Assembly (NCBI RefSeq): GCF_024679245.1
Contig: NC_090196.1
Location: forward strand, 10,708,782 to 10,772,781
Direction: 5' to 3'
Length of the DNA stretch: 64,000 nt
Source of the DNA: Pseudorasbora parva
Taxonomy: Eukaryota; Chordata; Actinopteri; Cypriniformes; Gobionidae
Below, piece by piece: positions 1 to 9,140 of the stretch. Each line of letters opens with the position of its first letter. Within the stretch, counting starts at the first letter, position 1. A program made the translations under genes and the position numbers. Under the pieces are notes generated by a model. It saw nothing but the letters and a program-made list of their open reading frames with translations, was not told the DNA's origin and did not search any database.

Positions 1-430
1 TAACACTGAGTGTAGTCTCTCATCATGCTGAGGCTGAGACTCACCCCAGATGAGCACATCATCCATATGGCACACTACCCCAGACAGCCCTTCTATGACC
101 ATGGACATGCGTCTCTGAAAAATGCTCCGGTGCTGAAGCAATGCCGAACGGCAGCCTATTGAAAAAAAATCTTCCAAATGGGGTTATAAATGTTGTGTAT
201 CTGGCTGATTGGTCCGACAGTGGAATCTGCCAAAACCCCATGTTTGCGTCCAATTTGCTGAAGACCCTAGCCCCACCCAGCAGTCCAAGAGTTTGCTCTA
301 CCGAAGGCAAAATATACTTCTCCCTACATACAGCCTCATTTAATTTGGTGAGGTCAACGCAAATACGCACAGTCCCGTTCTTTTTTGGGTACAGGTACCA
401 TGCCTGAACACCAGTCGGTCGGCTCCTCAA
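1..430 (-). pseudogene. Ty3/Gypsy reverse transcriptase, fragment, frameshifted
   Basis: Part of a Ty3/Gypsy LTR retrotransposon polymerase read on the minus strand. The frame at 430-59 carries RT block A (KLDANMGFWQIPL) and block B (RLPFGIASAPE). The catalytic MDDVLIWG block follows in a different frame near 60-35, so at least one frameshift separates the palm motifs. A second frame change joins this part to the protease/RT frame near 360-430. The RNase H and integrase regions expected downstream lie beyond base 1. Seen: motifs and frame breaks. Known: RT of Metaviridae copies element RNA into cDNA. Inferred: dead copy, cut only by the window edge. Confidence 0.85.
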
Positions 431-1140
431 CCTTTGTTATGACTCCCAAATGCTCCATGCACTCTAATTCCTTCTTAACTTTATCCAGCAAAGGAAGTGG
501 AACTCTCCTAGGGGTTGCCAGTAAGAATGGCGTCACATTTGGTTTAAGCTTAATTGTGTAGGGCTGGTGTACCATACCTAGGCCTTGACATACCTTTGGG
601 TACAGTCTTTTGAGCATGTCTGTATCCACACTGTCGAGCCGAGCTACCAAATTGAGCTTTAAAATTGCTGGCCGACCGAGAAGTGCTCTGTGCAGATCTT
701 TAACCACATACACGTTCTCTTTCACCGTGAGCTCACCCTTACTAAGTGACTCCTGGGACATCCCCATTACAGAGAGTGGAGTCCCACCTGGCCCCAGTAG
801 TGGCTTATCTGCGTTTTCCAGAGTGAATGTCCCTTTAGTTATCTCTCTGAACGTAGACTCTGGAATGACTGTGACGTCTGCACCTGTGTCAATTTTAAAT
901 CTTACTTTATGGTGTCTAATGAACAGCTCCACAGCCCAAGCATCCTGGCCCGCCTCCACTGTGCCTAAAAACCAGGGCTCTGTTGGTTCGCTATACTCTG
1001 CTGCGTCAATGGTATGCACATTTTTGGCAGTTTTACATACTTTGCTGCAGTGGCCTTTTTTTCCACATGTGTGGCATGAAACATCTTTGGCCGGGCATTG
1101 CCATTTCCCACGACCTGGTGTTTTTCCGCATCTTTGACAG
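354..1140 (-). pseudogene. Ty3/Gypsy nucleocapsid zinc knuckle + aspartic protease + RT N-terminus
   Basis: This minus-strand frame is open from about 1230 to 354, although its first in-frame ATG is at 1019. It begins with two Cys clusters. The second (about 1075-1034, CHTCGKKGHCSKVC) is a canonical CX2CX4HX4C zinc knuckle. Next comes the retroviral-type protease active site FKIDTGADVTVIPE (about 895-855), then the linker and the RT N-terminus ending near WCSGMVPVPKK. The knuckle is in this frame and not in the main Gag frame (965-1894), so Gag and Pro are offset by one base. Break or programmed shift cannot be decided from one copy, but the other frame breaks favour decay. Confidence 0.85.
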
Positions 1141-1894
1141 TGTCTTTTCTCATTTTTGTTCTGAGATGGGGTTGATGCATGCTTTTGAAAACTGCTGGCT
1201 TTAAATTTTGATGGGCTCTGTTTTGCTGTTTTTTATTTGCTTTTACTGCTACAGCATCAATTTCCACTCCACTTCTTATTTCACCTCTCAAGTCAGTCTG
1301 TTGTTTTTTTATGACTTCTGACTGACGTGCCATATTAATGGCTTTCTCAAGAGTGAGGTCTCTGTCCAGCTGCATCCGCTCAGATAGTGTACCGTCTCTT
1401 AGACCAACTACGAGTCTATCTCTGAGCAGTTCATCATGAAGGGCTCCATAGCTACAGTTTTCTGCCAGAGCATATAGGGCTGTTATGAAGTTATCAACAG
1501 ATTCATTTGGCTGCTGCACCCTTAGATTAAATCTTGCGCGTTCGTAGATTACGTTCTTTTTGGGCACAAAAATTTTGTTGAATGTCTCTTTAACAGTTTC
1601 GTACTCGTGCCGCTGCACCTCAGATAACGGCTGTCCTCTCAAAACATCGTCTGCCTCGTCTCCCATGCAGTATATTAATGTATTCACTTGATTAGCCTGC
1701 GAGCTGACATGTAGATTACTGGCCTGTCGAAATCTTTCAAATCGCCGAATCCACTTCTCCCACTCTTGAGGTTTTGTGAAGTTGAAAGGCTCCGGAGGCT
1801 GAATCGTGAAGGTGGCGCTCGGAGGTACACTCGGTCCCGGCTGAACCTGTTGATGCGCCGCTGCCGCAGCGGGACCTGCTTCGTCCTCACTCAT
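965..1894 (-). pseudogene. Ty3/Gypsy Gag (capsid region)
   Basis: A 309-codon minus-strand frame starting at an ATG at 1894, about 80 bases downstream of the primer-binding site. The middle matches the retrotransposon Gag capsid fold as found in Gypsy elements: WEKWIRRFERFR, then a helix-rich segment with FNKIFVPKKNVIYERARFN, and later DRLVVGLRDG. The same layout occurs in the plus-strand element at 52055, which supports the call. The last 60 or so codons after the A-run at 1234-1229 (minus strand) read a shadow of the zinc-knuckle frame, so the true Gag C-terminus lies in the other frame. Role: capsid of the virus-like particle. Confidence 0.85.
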
Positions 1895-1974
1895 GCTGAT
1901 CGCTCAACTGCTCCTGACCTTTTTTCCCTTCTTTATCTTGCCTCTCTTCACCGTTGCACTTCTATATTCGTTTT

Positions 1975-1987
1975 ACTTCTGACACCA
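1975..1987 (-). other. Primer-binding site of the minus-strand Gypsy element
   Basis: On the minus strand the bases directly after the LTR end (CGACA) read TGGTGTCAGAAGT. TGG pairs with a tRNA CCA tail, and the rest fits a tRNA acceptor ending TCTGACA, which is leucine-tRNA-like by recall. Near-identical sites occur at 49292 and 52006. Confidence 0.65.
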
Positions 1988-2345
1988 TGTCGCATTATTC
2001 AACAAAAAAAGATCAAGCCCATTCCGTCACAACCAACTCTCTTTATTTTTCTTCCACTTCCCCTCTCTCCAGCCCCTCCTCATTCTCTTAAAGAGACCTG
2101 TGATATCACATAACCACACCACAACGTGCTTCTGTGGAGGGAAAAGCGCGCTTTGCGCAGGCGCAAAATAGGAATGACACATGCGTCGGTGTACAAAGTC
2201 AATTGCGCTGGGTGCAAGATAGGGCCCAAAGTGTTCTTTTCCTCTCTAGGCAGGTATTTTTTTAGGTTTATTCGACTATCGGTTGACCATAGAGAGATTT
2301 GAAAAATCTGAAAAATTCGAATGTGTAAATCCTTAGTCGGGGACA
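1988..2345 (-). repeat. Probable 5' LTR of the minus-strand Gypsy element
   Basis: Bounded on the minus strand by TGTCCCCG at 2345 and CGACA at 1988, immediately before the primer-binding site, giving about 358 bp with TG...CA ends. It contains an AATAAA on the minus strand at 2047-2042. The inner end is well supported by the PBS. The outer end is a guess, because the partner LTR is outside the window. Confidence 0.5.
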
Positions 2346-3054
2346 CCCCTACACCATATATTCAAGTTTCATTCCATATATTCAGACTTTCATTCCATAT
2401 ATTCAGATTTTCATTCCATATGTTCAGACTTTCAATCCATATATTCAGATTTTCATCATGCCATATTATGTAATGCGTCATTCACACGTAAACGCATAAT
2501 TACAAGTTAACCCGCAAATGACTCGTGTTTACGCGTCAGTTTCACATGTTTTGGCCCTGTTGGCCTTTCATAGGAGACAGGTCTAATGCCGCCTTCATGT
2601 GATATCGGAAATGTGATAATTCCGACTTTTGAAGTTGTGATTACGAGCTCATTGCATTCAAGTTTCAAAATGTGAGGCCGTTCATGTGCAGTTTTTTACC
2701 TCAGAAACTAGTATTTATGATAATTTTGATAGCATGTAAAGGCAGAATAACTGCAGAACCACGGAACCCATATACATCACTCGCAACAGTCTGAGGACGA
2801 CAACAGCGCAACGCCACAGTCTTCTGTGATCCGTGGCTCCTTCATGAGACAAGGGTACAAAAAATTGGATGAAATGTTGAATGTGTTTTAACAATATCGT
2901 GTGTTGAAGTGAGGATGTATCATGTATAATAAAGTTTTGAAATTCAGTTTTTCTCATGTCTATATTTCTGACATAAATCATACCCTGTCAAAATCAAATT
3001 AATTTACCATTTTCAGTTAAAAATTTATACAGAAATCAAAGGCAAGCACTTCAT
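2346..3054. other. Intergenic; short 24-25-bp tandem repeat at 2350-2457
   Basis: About four to five copies of a unit built on CATTCCATATATTCAGA run from 2350 to 2457. The rest is AT-rich with no supported gene; the minus-strand ORFs at 2080-2346 and 2715-2981 show no recognisable domain. Confidence 0.6.
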
Positions 3055-3495
3055 AGGGCTTTTCACTCTGAGCTTATCATCATTCTAAACACACTTTTAA
3101 CCTCGGGTAAAGTAACATTTCACACTTTTATATTTACGTGCTTTGGACAGGCAGAAAACGCAACAATTGCAGTGAAGAAGAGACCATGTAAAATATTGTA
3201 TAGTCTGAAATTTCCATTCAGGATAAAATAGTAATACAAGGACATGCAAAGCTTGACTATTTATGAAAACATATGGCGTGCAGTGCAGTGTCCGTCCAAT
3301 CAGTGACCCTGATACTGCACATAAGGATGTTATCCCATGGTTTATTAAAGTACAGTCTGAAAAGGCAGTGTATGAATACCCAGGATTAATTGTTCATCTC
3401 AGGTAAATGATGATCAGTGTGAAACATGAAGCAAGATAACCCAGGAGAATCTTGGAGTATACCCGGAGTATACTATTTCAAGTGTGAAAAGCCCT
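3055..3495. mobile_element. Small inverted-repeat DNA element (MITE-like)
   Basis: The left end AGGGCTTTTCAC is matched in inverted orientation by GTGAAAAGCCCT at 3484-3495. CAT flanks both ends (3052-3054 and 3496-3498) as a possible 3-bp target duplication. No coding capacity. The superfamily is not assigned. Confidence 0.5.
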
Positions 3496-3629
3496 CATTT
3501 TTTATCCAAATTAAGAGAAGCTTGTATTAAAAAAAAGTTTTACTTTTCCCTTCTTTATATTACAATTAACATGAAGATCCCACTATCAATAGATCCATCC
3601 AACTTTAGTGGAACAGTCTAAAACAATAG

Positions 3630-4650
3630 TGTCAGGGTTCTGCCCTGGCAGCTCTGTCTGTTTTGTCTTTGTTTAATGTTTCTATGTTTGTGTTGTGTCT
3701 TAGTGCATGGATCTGTCTCTCTTTGTGTCTGTCATGTGTTCCTCTTGTCCTGCCTCCTTGTTTGCTGTTACCACGCCCCCTTGTTTAGTCTGGTCTAGTC
3801 CTCGTTTCACTAATTGTGCTCACCTGTTCCTCATGTGCTCTGGTCCCTTTATATTGTGCTACCTTCCCTCATGTCTTTGCTGGTTCGTTGTGTATGTTTG
3901 TGAGCGTTTGCTTGTGCGTACATGTCTCTAGCTCCTTGTCTAGCCTAGTCTAGCCTTTTCTAGTTTTAGTGTCTCCTGTTTTTCTAGCTTTTGGATTTAT
4001 TTTCAGTTTTTCTTTGTTCCTGAGTTTTTGAGTCTAGTGTAGTTTCTGTCTTTATTTTGCTCGTTTTCTCCAGGTTTTATTTTGTCTTTTCTCTCTAGCC
4101 TTATTGTTTAGTTATCTTGGTTTTGATAGCTTACCATTTTATTTTTCCTGTTTTCCACTTTTATTTTCAGTTCAGTCTTTTATAGAGATTGGTTTTGTTT
4201 TATTTTTTTTCGTTTTCTAGCTCCAGTTATTATTTTAAGTTTTGTTTAATTTAGTCATAGTTCTTAGTTTGTCTGTTTCTTGTTGTCTTGTCTAGAGTCT
4301 TGTCGTGCGTGTCCTGTTGTTTTCTGTCCAGTGTTTTTCCCTGGCCGCTGTCTCCACTGCCTGTCAGCCAAGACTCCTGCTTCTGTCAGAACATCAAGCC
4401 TCAGGTTCCTGCCTGGACTGGTCCACCATCGCCTGGCCTGGTGTTGCCTCCGACGCTGTCGTCAAGTTCATTGGCTGCCTGGACTGGTCTCAGTGGTCAT
4501 CCTCCCCTGCCCGTCATCGTCGTGTTTTTCCCCTGCCCTGGTGTTTGGACTGTCACTCCTCCACTACCCCATTGTGTCTGATCTGTCTTGTTAATAAATC
4601 ATAATTGTTGTTCACTCTGCATCTGGGTCCTCCACTTCCTGATCCTGACA
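3630..4650 (+). repeat. 5' LTR
   Basis: Begins TGTCAGGGTTCTG and ends GATCCTGACA. Carries a TATA-like TTTATATT at 3848-3855 and an AATAAA near 4593. The polyadenylation signal sits just before the LTR 3' end, as expected of an R/U5 boundary. ORFs inside it are duplicated in the 3' LTR and are not genes. Confidence 0.93.
3848..3889 (+). promoter_or_regulatory. LTR promoter and predicted transcript start
   Basis: TTTATATT (3848-3855) lies about 29 bases upstream of GCTGGTTCGTT (3879-3889). This 11-mer is the exact complement of the 11 bases at 4652-4662 just after the LTR. A transcript starting at 3879 could fold back and prime its own reverse transcription. Confidence 0.6.
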
Positions 4651-4651
4651 G

Positions 4652-4662
4652 AACGAACCAGC
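4652..4662 (+). other. Self-priming primer-binding site (predicted)
   Basis: AACGAACCAGC starts 2 bases after the 5' LTR. It has no TGG start for a tRNA CCA tail, but is perfectly complementary to LTR bases 3879-3889. The 11-nt length matches the self-primer known from yeast Tf1 and related sushi elements. Seen: the complementarity. Inferred: the mechanism. Confidence 0.6.
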
Positions 4663-4681
4663 CAAGATCGGACCCAGCAGA

Positions 4682-7126
4682 ATGAGCTTCAAGATCCGTC
4701 CCCCTACCAAGGCTCAAGAGCGACTGTCCCGTCAGCAAGGTCTAGCAGCACTTCGCCAGGGGGGTCTAGATGAGAGGGCCTTTGCCCAGAAGTTCTGGAC
4801 TATGGCTAGGGGTCTAGAATATCAGGATGCAGCCCTCAAAGACATCTTTAACCTCTGCTTGGACGACCCCTTGCCACAGTCAGAGATGGAGGGGCTGAGA
4901 TACTTGGGGTATTGGGAATTCACCAACTATATACATCTTCGCAGGCAGTGGGCAGCACTGACACGTCCTGAATTCTTTTGTAATGACAAATTAACACTCT
5001 CAACCTCATCAAGTCCAGTTCTAGGCTCTTTACCATCTTCAAAGAAGAGGCGGAGGAGAGCGAGTCGGTCTGCTGTATCTGTCTCCGAGTCAATCTCAGT
5101 TGTTCCTAAGCCAGCTCCTACTATTTCATGGTTCACTCCCGTCAGTCCAGAGCCAGTCGAGCCCGCACCTGTCAGTCCAGAGCCAGTCGAGCCCGCACCT
5201 GTCAGGCCAGAGCCAGTCGACTACAAATTGTCATGCCCTCGAAAGCGGAAGAGGAGGAGAGCCCATGCCTGCAAGTCAGCTGCCATTCTAGATGCCCCTC
5301 ATCTGTTGGTCCAGGAGGGCCGGAATCAAGCGGCTCCAGCCCCTGAGCGCAGTCCAGTGTCGGCTCCAGCCCCTGAGCGCAGTCCAGTGTCGGCTCCAGC
5401 CCCTGAGCGCAGTCCAGTGTCGGCTCCAGCCCCTGAGCGCAGTCCAGTGTCGGCTCCAGCCCCTGAGCGCAGTCCAGTGTCGGCTCCAGCCCCTGAGCGC
5501 AGTCCAGTGTCGGCTCCAGCCCCTGAGCGCAGTCCAGTGTCGGCTCCAGCCCCTGAGCGCAGTCCAGTGTCGGCTCCAGCCCCTGAGCGCAGTCCAGTGT
5601 CGGCTCCAGCCCCTGAGCGCAGTCCAGTGTCGGCTCCAGCCCCTGAGCGCAGTCCAGTGTCGGCTCCAGCCCCTGAGCGCAGTCCAGTGTCGGCTCCAGC
5701 CCCGGAGCGCAGTCCAGTGTCGGCTCCAGCCCCGGAGCGCAGTCCAGTGTCGGCTCCAGCCCCGGAGCGCAGTCCAGTGTCGGCTCCAGCCCCGGAGCGC
5801 AGTCCAGTGTCGGCTCCAGCCCCGGAGCGCAGTCCAGTGTCGGCTCCAGCCCCTGAGCGCAGTCCAGTGTCGGCTCCAGCCCCTGAGCGCAGTCCAGTGT
5901 CGGCTCCAGCCCCTGAGCGCAGTCCAGTGTCGGCTCCAGCCCCTGAGCGCAGTCCAGTGTCGGCTCCAGCCCCTGAGCGCAGTCCAGTGTCGGCTCCAGC
6001 CCCTGAGCGCAGTCCAGTGTCGGCTCCAGCCCCTGAGCGCAGTCCCGTGTCGGCTCCAGCCCCTGAGCGCAGTCCCGTGTCGGCTCCAGCCCCAGAGCGG
6101 AGTCCAGTGGCTCCATCTCCTGTTCCTAACCCAGTGAGGGCTTCACCTTCTGTCCCAGGGCACACTTCAAGGCTGGCCGTCCCAAGAGCCCGCTTCAGAG
6201 GAGGCCGTCCCAGAGCCCGCTTCAGAGGAGGCCGTCCCAGAGCCCGCTTCAGAGGAGGCCGTCCCAGAGCCCGCTTCAGAGGAGGCCGTCCAGAGCCCAC
6301 CAGTCAAGCCCAGGAAGGTGTCCCTGAGCCTGCCAGTCAAGCCCAGGAGGGCGCTCCCGAGTCAGTCCCTGAGCCCGCCAGTCAAGCCCAGGAGGGCGCT
6401 CCCGAGTCAGTCCCTGAGCCCGCCAGTCAAGCCCAGGAGGGCGCTCCCGAGTCAGTCCCTGAGCCCGCCAGTCAAGCCCAGGAGGGCGCTCCCGAGTCAG
6501 TCCCTGAGCACGCCAGTCAAGCCCAGGGGGGCGCTCCCGAGTCAGTCCCTGAGCACGCCAGTCAAGCCCAGGAGGGCGCTCCCGAGTCAAGTCCAGTATC
6601 TGTCCCTGAACTTCTGGAGGATATCTCTGCAGTTCCAGAAGGTGTCTCTAAGTCTGTCCCAGTAATCATGTCCAGTCAGAGGTCCCCACCATTGAAAAGG
6701 CCCCATGCCTTTGTTGGTCGTGTGCCTAATACCCCTCCCATCCCACCCTCCCTGTTTCCTGGTCCTTGTGGGTTCCCTAGGTCGGCACCCCCCTGGTCAG
6801 CCCCTAACCACTCCCCTAGATTAATTTCCTCCCCAGTTCTGCCTCCCATGTTTCCTGTCTGCCCTGGTACTCCTAGTTTTGTTCCCCGCCCACCCTCCCA
6901 AGTGTTACCGCCTTTGTTTCCCTTGCCTAGTTTGGACGCCAGGGGGCGTCCATTGGGGGGAGGGTACTGTCAGGGTTCTGCCCTGGCAGCTCTGTCTGTT
7001 TTGTCTTTGTTTAATGTTTCTATGTTTGTGTTGTGTCTTAGTGCATGGATCTGTCTCTCTTTGTGTCTGTCATGTGTTCCTCTTGTCCTGCCTCCTTGTT
7101 TGCTGTTACCACGCCCCCTTGTTTAG
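4682..7126 (+). CDS. Gag-like proline-rich repeat protein of the non-autonomous LTR element
   Basis: An 814-codon ORF starting 32 bases after the LTR and ending inside the 3' LTR. Residues 1-95 are a charged, probably helical region (FKIRPPTKAQERL, LCLDDPLPQSEMEGL) of the kind seen in degenerate Gags. Basic clusters KKRRRR and RKRKRRR flank three PVSPEPVEPA-like repeats. The centre is 26 copies of the 10-residue unit APAPERSPVS, followed by four copies of an Arg-rich 9-mer (RARFRGGRP) and about six copies of a 15-mer (EPASQAQEGAPESVP). The C-terminus is Pro-rich, then hydrophobic where it reads into U3. No catalytic motif is present. It could package element RNA, but function is unknown. Confidence 0.7.
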   Translation: MSFKIRPPTKAQERLSRQQGLAALRQGGLDERAFAQKFWTMARGLEYQDAALKDIFNLCLDDPLPQSEMEGLRYLGYWEFTNYIHLRRQWAALTRPEFFCNDKLTLSTSSSPVLGSLPSSKKRRRRASRSAVSVSESISVVPKPAPTISWFTPVSPEPVEPAPVSPEPVEPAPVRPEPVDYKLSCPRKRKRRRAHACKSAAILDAPHLLVQEGRNQAAPAPERSPVSAPAPERSPVSAPAPERSPVSAPAPERSPVSAPAPERSPVSAPAPERSPVSAPAPERSPVSAPAPERSPVSAPAPERSPVSAPAPERSPVSAPAPERSPVSAPAPERSPVSAPAPERSPVSAPAPERSPVSAPAPERSPVSAPAPERSPVSAPAPERSPVSAPAPERSPVSAPAPERSPVSAPAPERSPVSAPAPERSPVSAPAPERSPVSAPAPERSPVSAPAPERSPVSAPAPERSPVSAPAPERSPVAPSPVPNPVRASPSVPGHTSRLAVPRARFRGGRPRARFRGGRPRARFRGGRPRARFRGGRPEPTSQAQEGVPEPASQAQEGAPESVPEPASQAQEGAPESVPEPASQAQEGAPESVPEPASQAQEGAPESVPEHASQAQGGAPESVPEHASQAQEGAPESSPVSVPELLEDISAVPEGVSKSVPVIMSSQRSPPLKRPHAFVGRVPNTPPIPPSLFPGPCGFPRSAPPWSAPNHSPRLISSPVLPPMFPVCPGTPSFVPRPPSQVLPPLFPLPSLDARGRPLGGGYCQGSALAALSVLSLFNVSMFVLCLSAWICLSLCLSCVPLVLPPCLLLPRPLV
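5339..6112 (+). repeat. 30-bp coding minisatellite, 26 units
   Basis: Perfect 30-bp periodicity with few substitutions. Five consecutive units (about 5701-5850) share CCCGGAGCGC where the others have CCCTGAGCGC, and two later units share CCCGTG, so block-wise expansion or conversion is visible. The period is a multiple of 3, which keeps several other frames open too. Confidence 0.95.
6178..6590 (+). repeat. 27-bp (4 units) and 45-bp (about 6 units) coding repeats
   Basis: The 27-bp unit encodes RARFRGGRP (6178-6290). The 45-bp unit encodes EPASQAQEGAPESVP (about 6300-6590). Both are in frame with the host ORF. Confidence 0.9.
6945..6967 (+). other. Polypurine tract before the 3' LTR
   Basis: A G-rich run (GGGGGGAGGGTAC) directly precedes the TGTCAGGG start of the 3' LTR, where plus-strand DNA priming occurs in LTR elements. 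Confidence 0.7.
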
Positions 7127-7980
7127 TCTGGTCTAGTCCTCGTTTCACTAATTGTGCTCACCTGTTCCTCATGTGCTCTGGTCCCTTTATATTGTGCTAC
7201 CTTCCCTCATGTCTTTGCTGGTTCGTTGTGTATGTTTGTGAGCGTTTGCTTGTGCGTACATGTCTCTAGCTCCTTGTCTAGCCTAGTCTAGCCTTTTCTA
7301 GTTTTAGTGTCTCCTGTTTTTCTAGCTTTTGGATTTATTTTCAGTTTTTCTTTGTTCCTGAGTTTTTGAGTCTAGTGTAGTTTCTGTCTTTATTTTGCTC
7401 GTTTTCTCCAGGTTTTATTTTGTCTTTTCTCTCTAGCCTTATTGTTTAGTTATCTTGGTTTTGATAGCTTACCATTTTATTTTTCCTGTTTTCCACTTTT
7501 ATTTTCAGTTCAGTCTTTTATAGAGATTGGTTTTGTTTTATTTTTTTTCGTTTTCTAGCTCCAGTTATTATTTTAAGTTTTGTTTAATTTAGTCATAGTT
7601 CTTAGTTTGTCTGTTTCTTGTCTAGAGTCTTGTCGTGCGTGTCCTGTTGTTTTCTGTCCAGTGTTTTTCCCTGGCCGCTGTCTCCACTGCCTGTCAGCCA
7701 AGACTCCTGCTTCTGTCAGAACATCAAGCCTCAGGTTCCTGCCTGGACTGGTCCACCATCGCCTGGCCTGGTGTTGCCTCCGACGCTGTCGTCAAGTTCA
7801 TTGGCTGCCTGGACTGGTCTCAGTGGTCATCCTCCCCTGCCCGTCATCGTCGTGTTTTTCCCCTGCCCTGGTGTTTGGACTGTCACTCCTCCACTACCCC
7901 ATTGTGTCTGATCTGTCTTGTTAATAAATCATAATTGTTGTTCACTCTGCATCTGGGTCCTCCACTTCCTGATCCTGACA
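6968..7980 (+). repeat. 3' LTR
   Basis: Near-identical to 3630-4650, lacking one 8-bp TTGTTGTC insertion. Ends CTGACA, followed by the AATAG duplication. Confidence 0.93.
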
Positions 7981-8699
7981 AATAGAACATTATAGAATAG
8001 GAACATTCCTGGAAAATGTGACATATAACAACACACTATCTGTATAAGTAGCTTATGTCTTTATGAGAGCCTTTTAAAACTAACCTTGTTTTTGATCAGC
8101 TTCCATCGTCCTGGGGTGATAAATACTATTTCTTGCCACTGTGTATAAACAAATTACTTTTTTAATCAACCTTCATACCTCCATGGACAGCTGCTTTTTG
8201 AAGTGAATTTTAAGGTGCACTGTGCCATCTGGTCAGTTTAAAACACTGGGCAGTGGAAAGAATGTTGCACTGTTGCAGAATGTCTTGCATTGATGAACAG
8301 GAAGTAAACCTGAGCCTCTCCAAATCGTAATGCCTCTTTAAATTAGAAAACAAAATCTACATAAAACACTGGTCAATATCAGATAAAAGCACATAAAAAA
8401 TATGGCGCCAAGTAAAATCACAAACAATATGTTCCTCAAAGCAAGACCATATCAACAGACGCGATAGACATCGTAAAGCCCATTAGTAAAAATAGAGCCA
8501 CATTCTGTTTAAAGTGTTAATACAACAACGATGGATCAAATACACAACAAATTTTTAGGGATGGCTGGTGAGAAAGGAAATAAATTTCTCAGCCATTCTG
8601 ACCGTGTATGCTGAGCCAATGGCTGTTATGAGCACGCTGCATGCAGGCTGTGGCCGTCATGCGGACGCATTAAAGGAGAGATCGCTCGTTTAAACGGAA
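7981..8699. other. Non-coding flank
   Basis: AT-rich sequence with no supported ORF, repeat boundary or RNA gene seen. Confidence 0.5.
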
Positions 8700-8739
8700 C
8701 GATCGATTTCTCCCCGGCCATAAAACCATCGGCTCAGTT

Positions 8740-9140
8740 GAGCTTTCCATTCCTTCCTGATCTCCTGACTGAGATTGTGAGGGTATGGAAGAACCCATAT
8801 TCAGTGCATTCATGGACATCAGCGGGTAAACGCTGATGTTTGGAGGATGGGTGGATATGGGTATGTGTTCTCGCCCCGGATTGTTGTTAAGAATAATTTA
8901 GAAAGATCCGGGTAGGCGGGGACACTAAGAGTTCCAACCCTGCCATCTGAGCTTTTTTCAACTATGTTTCATTTAGATGGTGGGGCATACAAGTCAGCGG
9001 GTCAGCCTGGTGCTACTTTTGCGCCATATTGGTATTGCAGCTGTACTAGGAAGACCTGCTGAGGGATCTCAATCAGGGAAAATACCCTGACGCGCTGTGC
9101 AGGTGCGCCATATCAGCGATAGCAGGGCCTGAGGGTCAGT
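8740..9140 (+). pseudogene. DIRS Gag remnant (copy E)
   Basis: Around 8745-8800 the plus strand reads PFLPDLLTEIVRVWKNPYS, matching the Gag motif GLPFFPDLHNELCRAWEKPFS of copy A and GLPFFHDLHTEVAKSW of copy B. Near 8985-9090 it reads AYKSAGQPGA and, after a frameshift, EDLLRDLNQG, matching AYSAAGQDAA and ADLLRDLDG of copy B. Stops and frame changes show it is dead. Confidence 0.65.

Larger units (their letters stand above)
3630..7980 (+). mobile_element. Complete non-autonomous LTR retrotransposon
   Basis: Two long direct repeats (3630-4650 and 6968-7980) with TG...CA ends flank one ORF. The 5-bp duplication AATAG is present at 3625-3629 and 7981-7985. The LTRs are almost identical apart from an 8-bp indel near 4283, so the insertion is young. 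The interior holds no protease, RT, RNase H or integrase, so it must have been mobilised in trans. The priming arrangement (see the PBS entry) resembles Tf1/sushi-type chromoviruses and not tRNA-primed elements. Confidence 0.9.

Noticed and set aside
1229..1234. Classical -1 slippery heptamer for Gag-Pro
   Set aside because: The A-run is not in the X XXY YYZ phase relative to the Gag frame.
4280..4604. ORFs of about 100 codons near the LTR 3' end
   Set aside because: They lie inside the LTR and are duplicated at 7580-7934. No domain.
5202..6300. Long ORFs in other frames and on the minus strand over the 30-bp array (281, 304 and 324 codons)
   Set aside because: The period is divisible by three and the unit lacks stops in several frames, so these are repeat shadows.
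5339..6590. Regular repeats resembling a CRISPR-like array
   Set aside because: Units are contiguous with no unique spacers, in frame in a protein, inside a eukaryotic LTR element.
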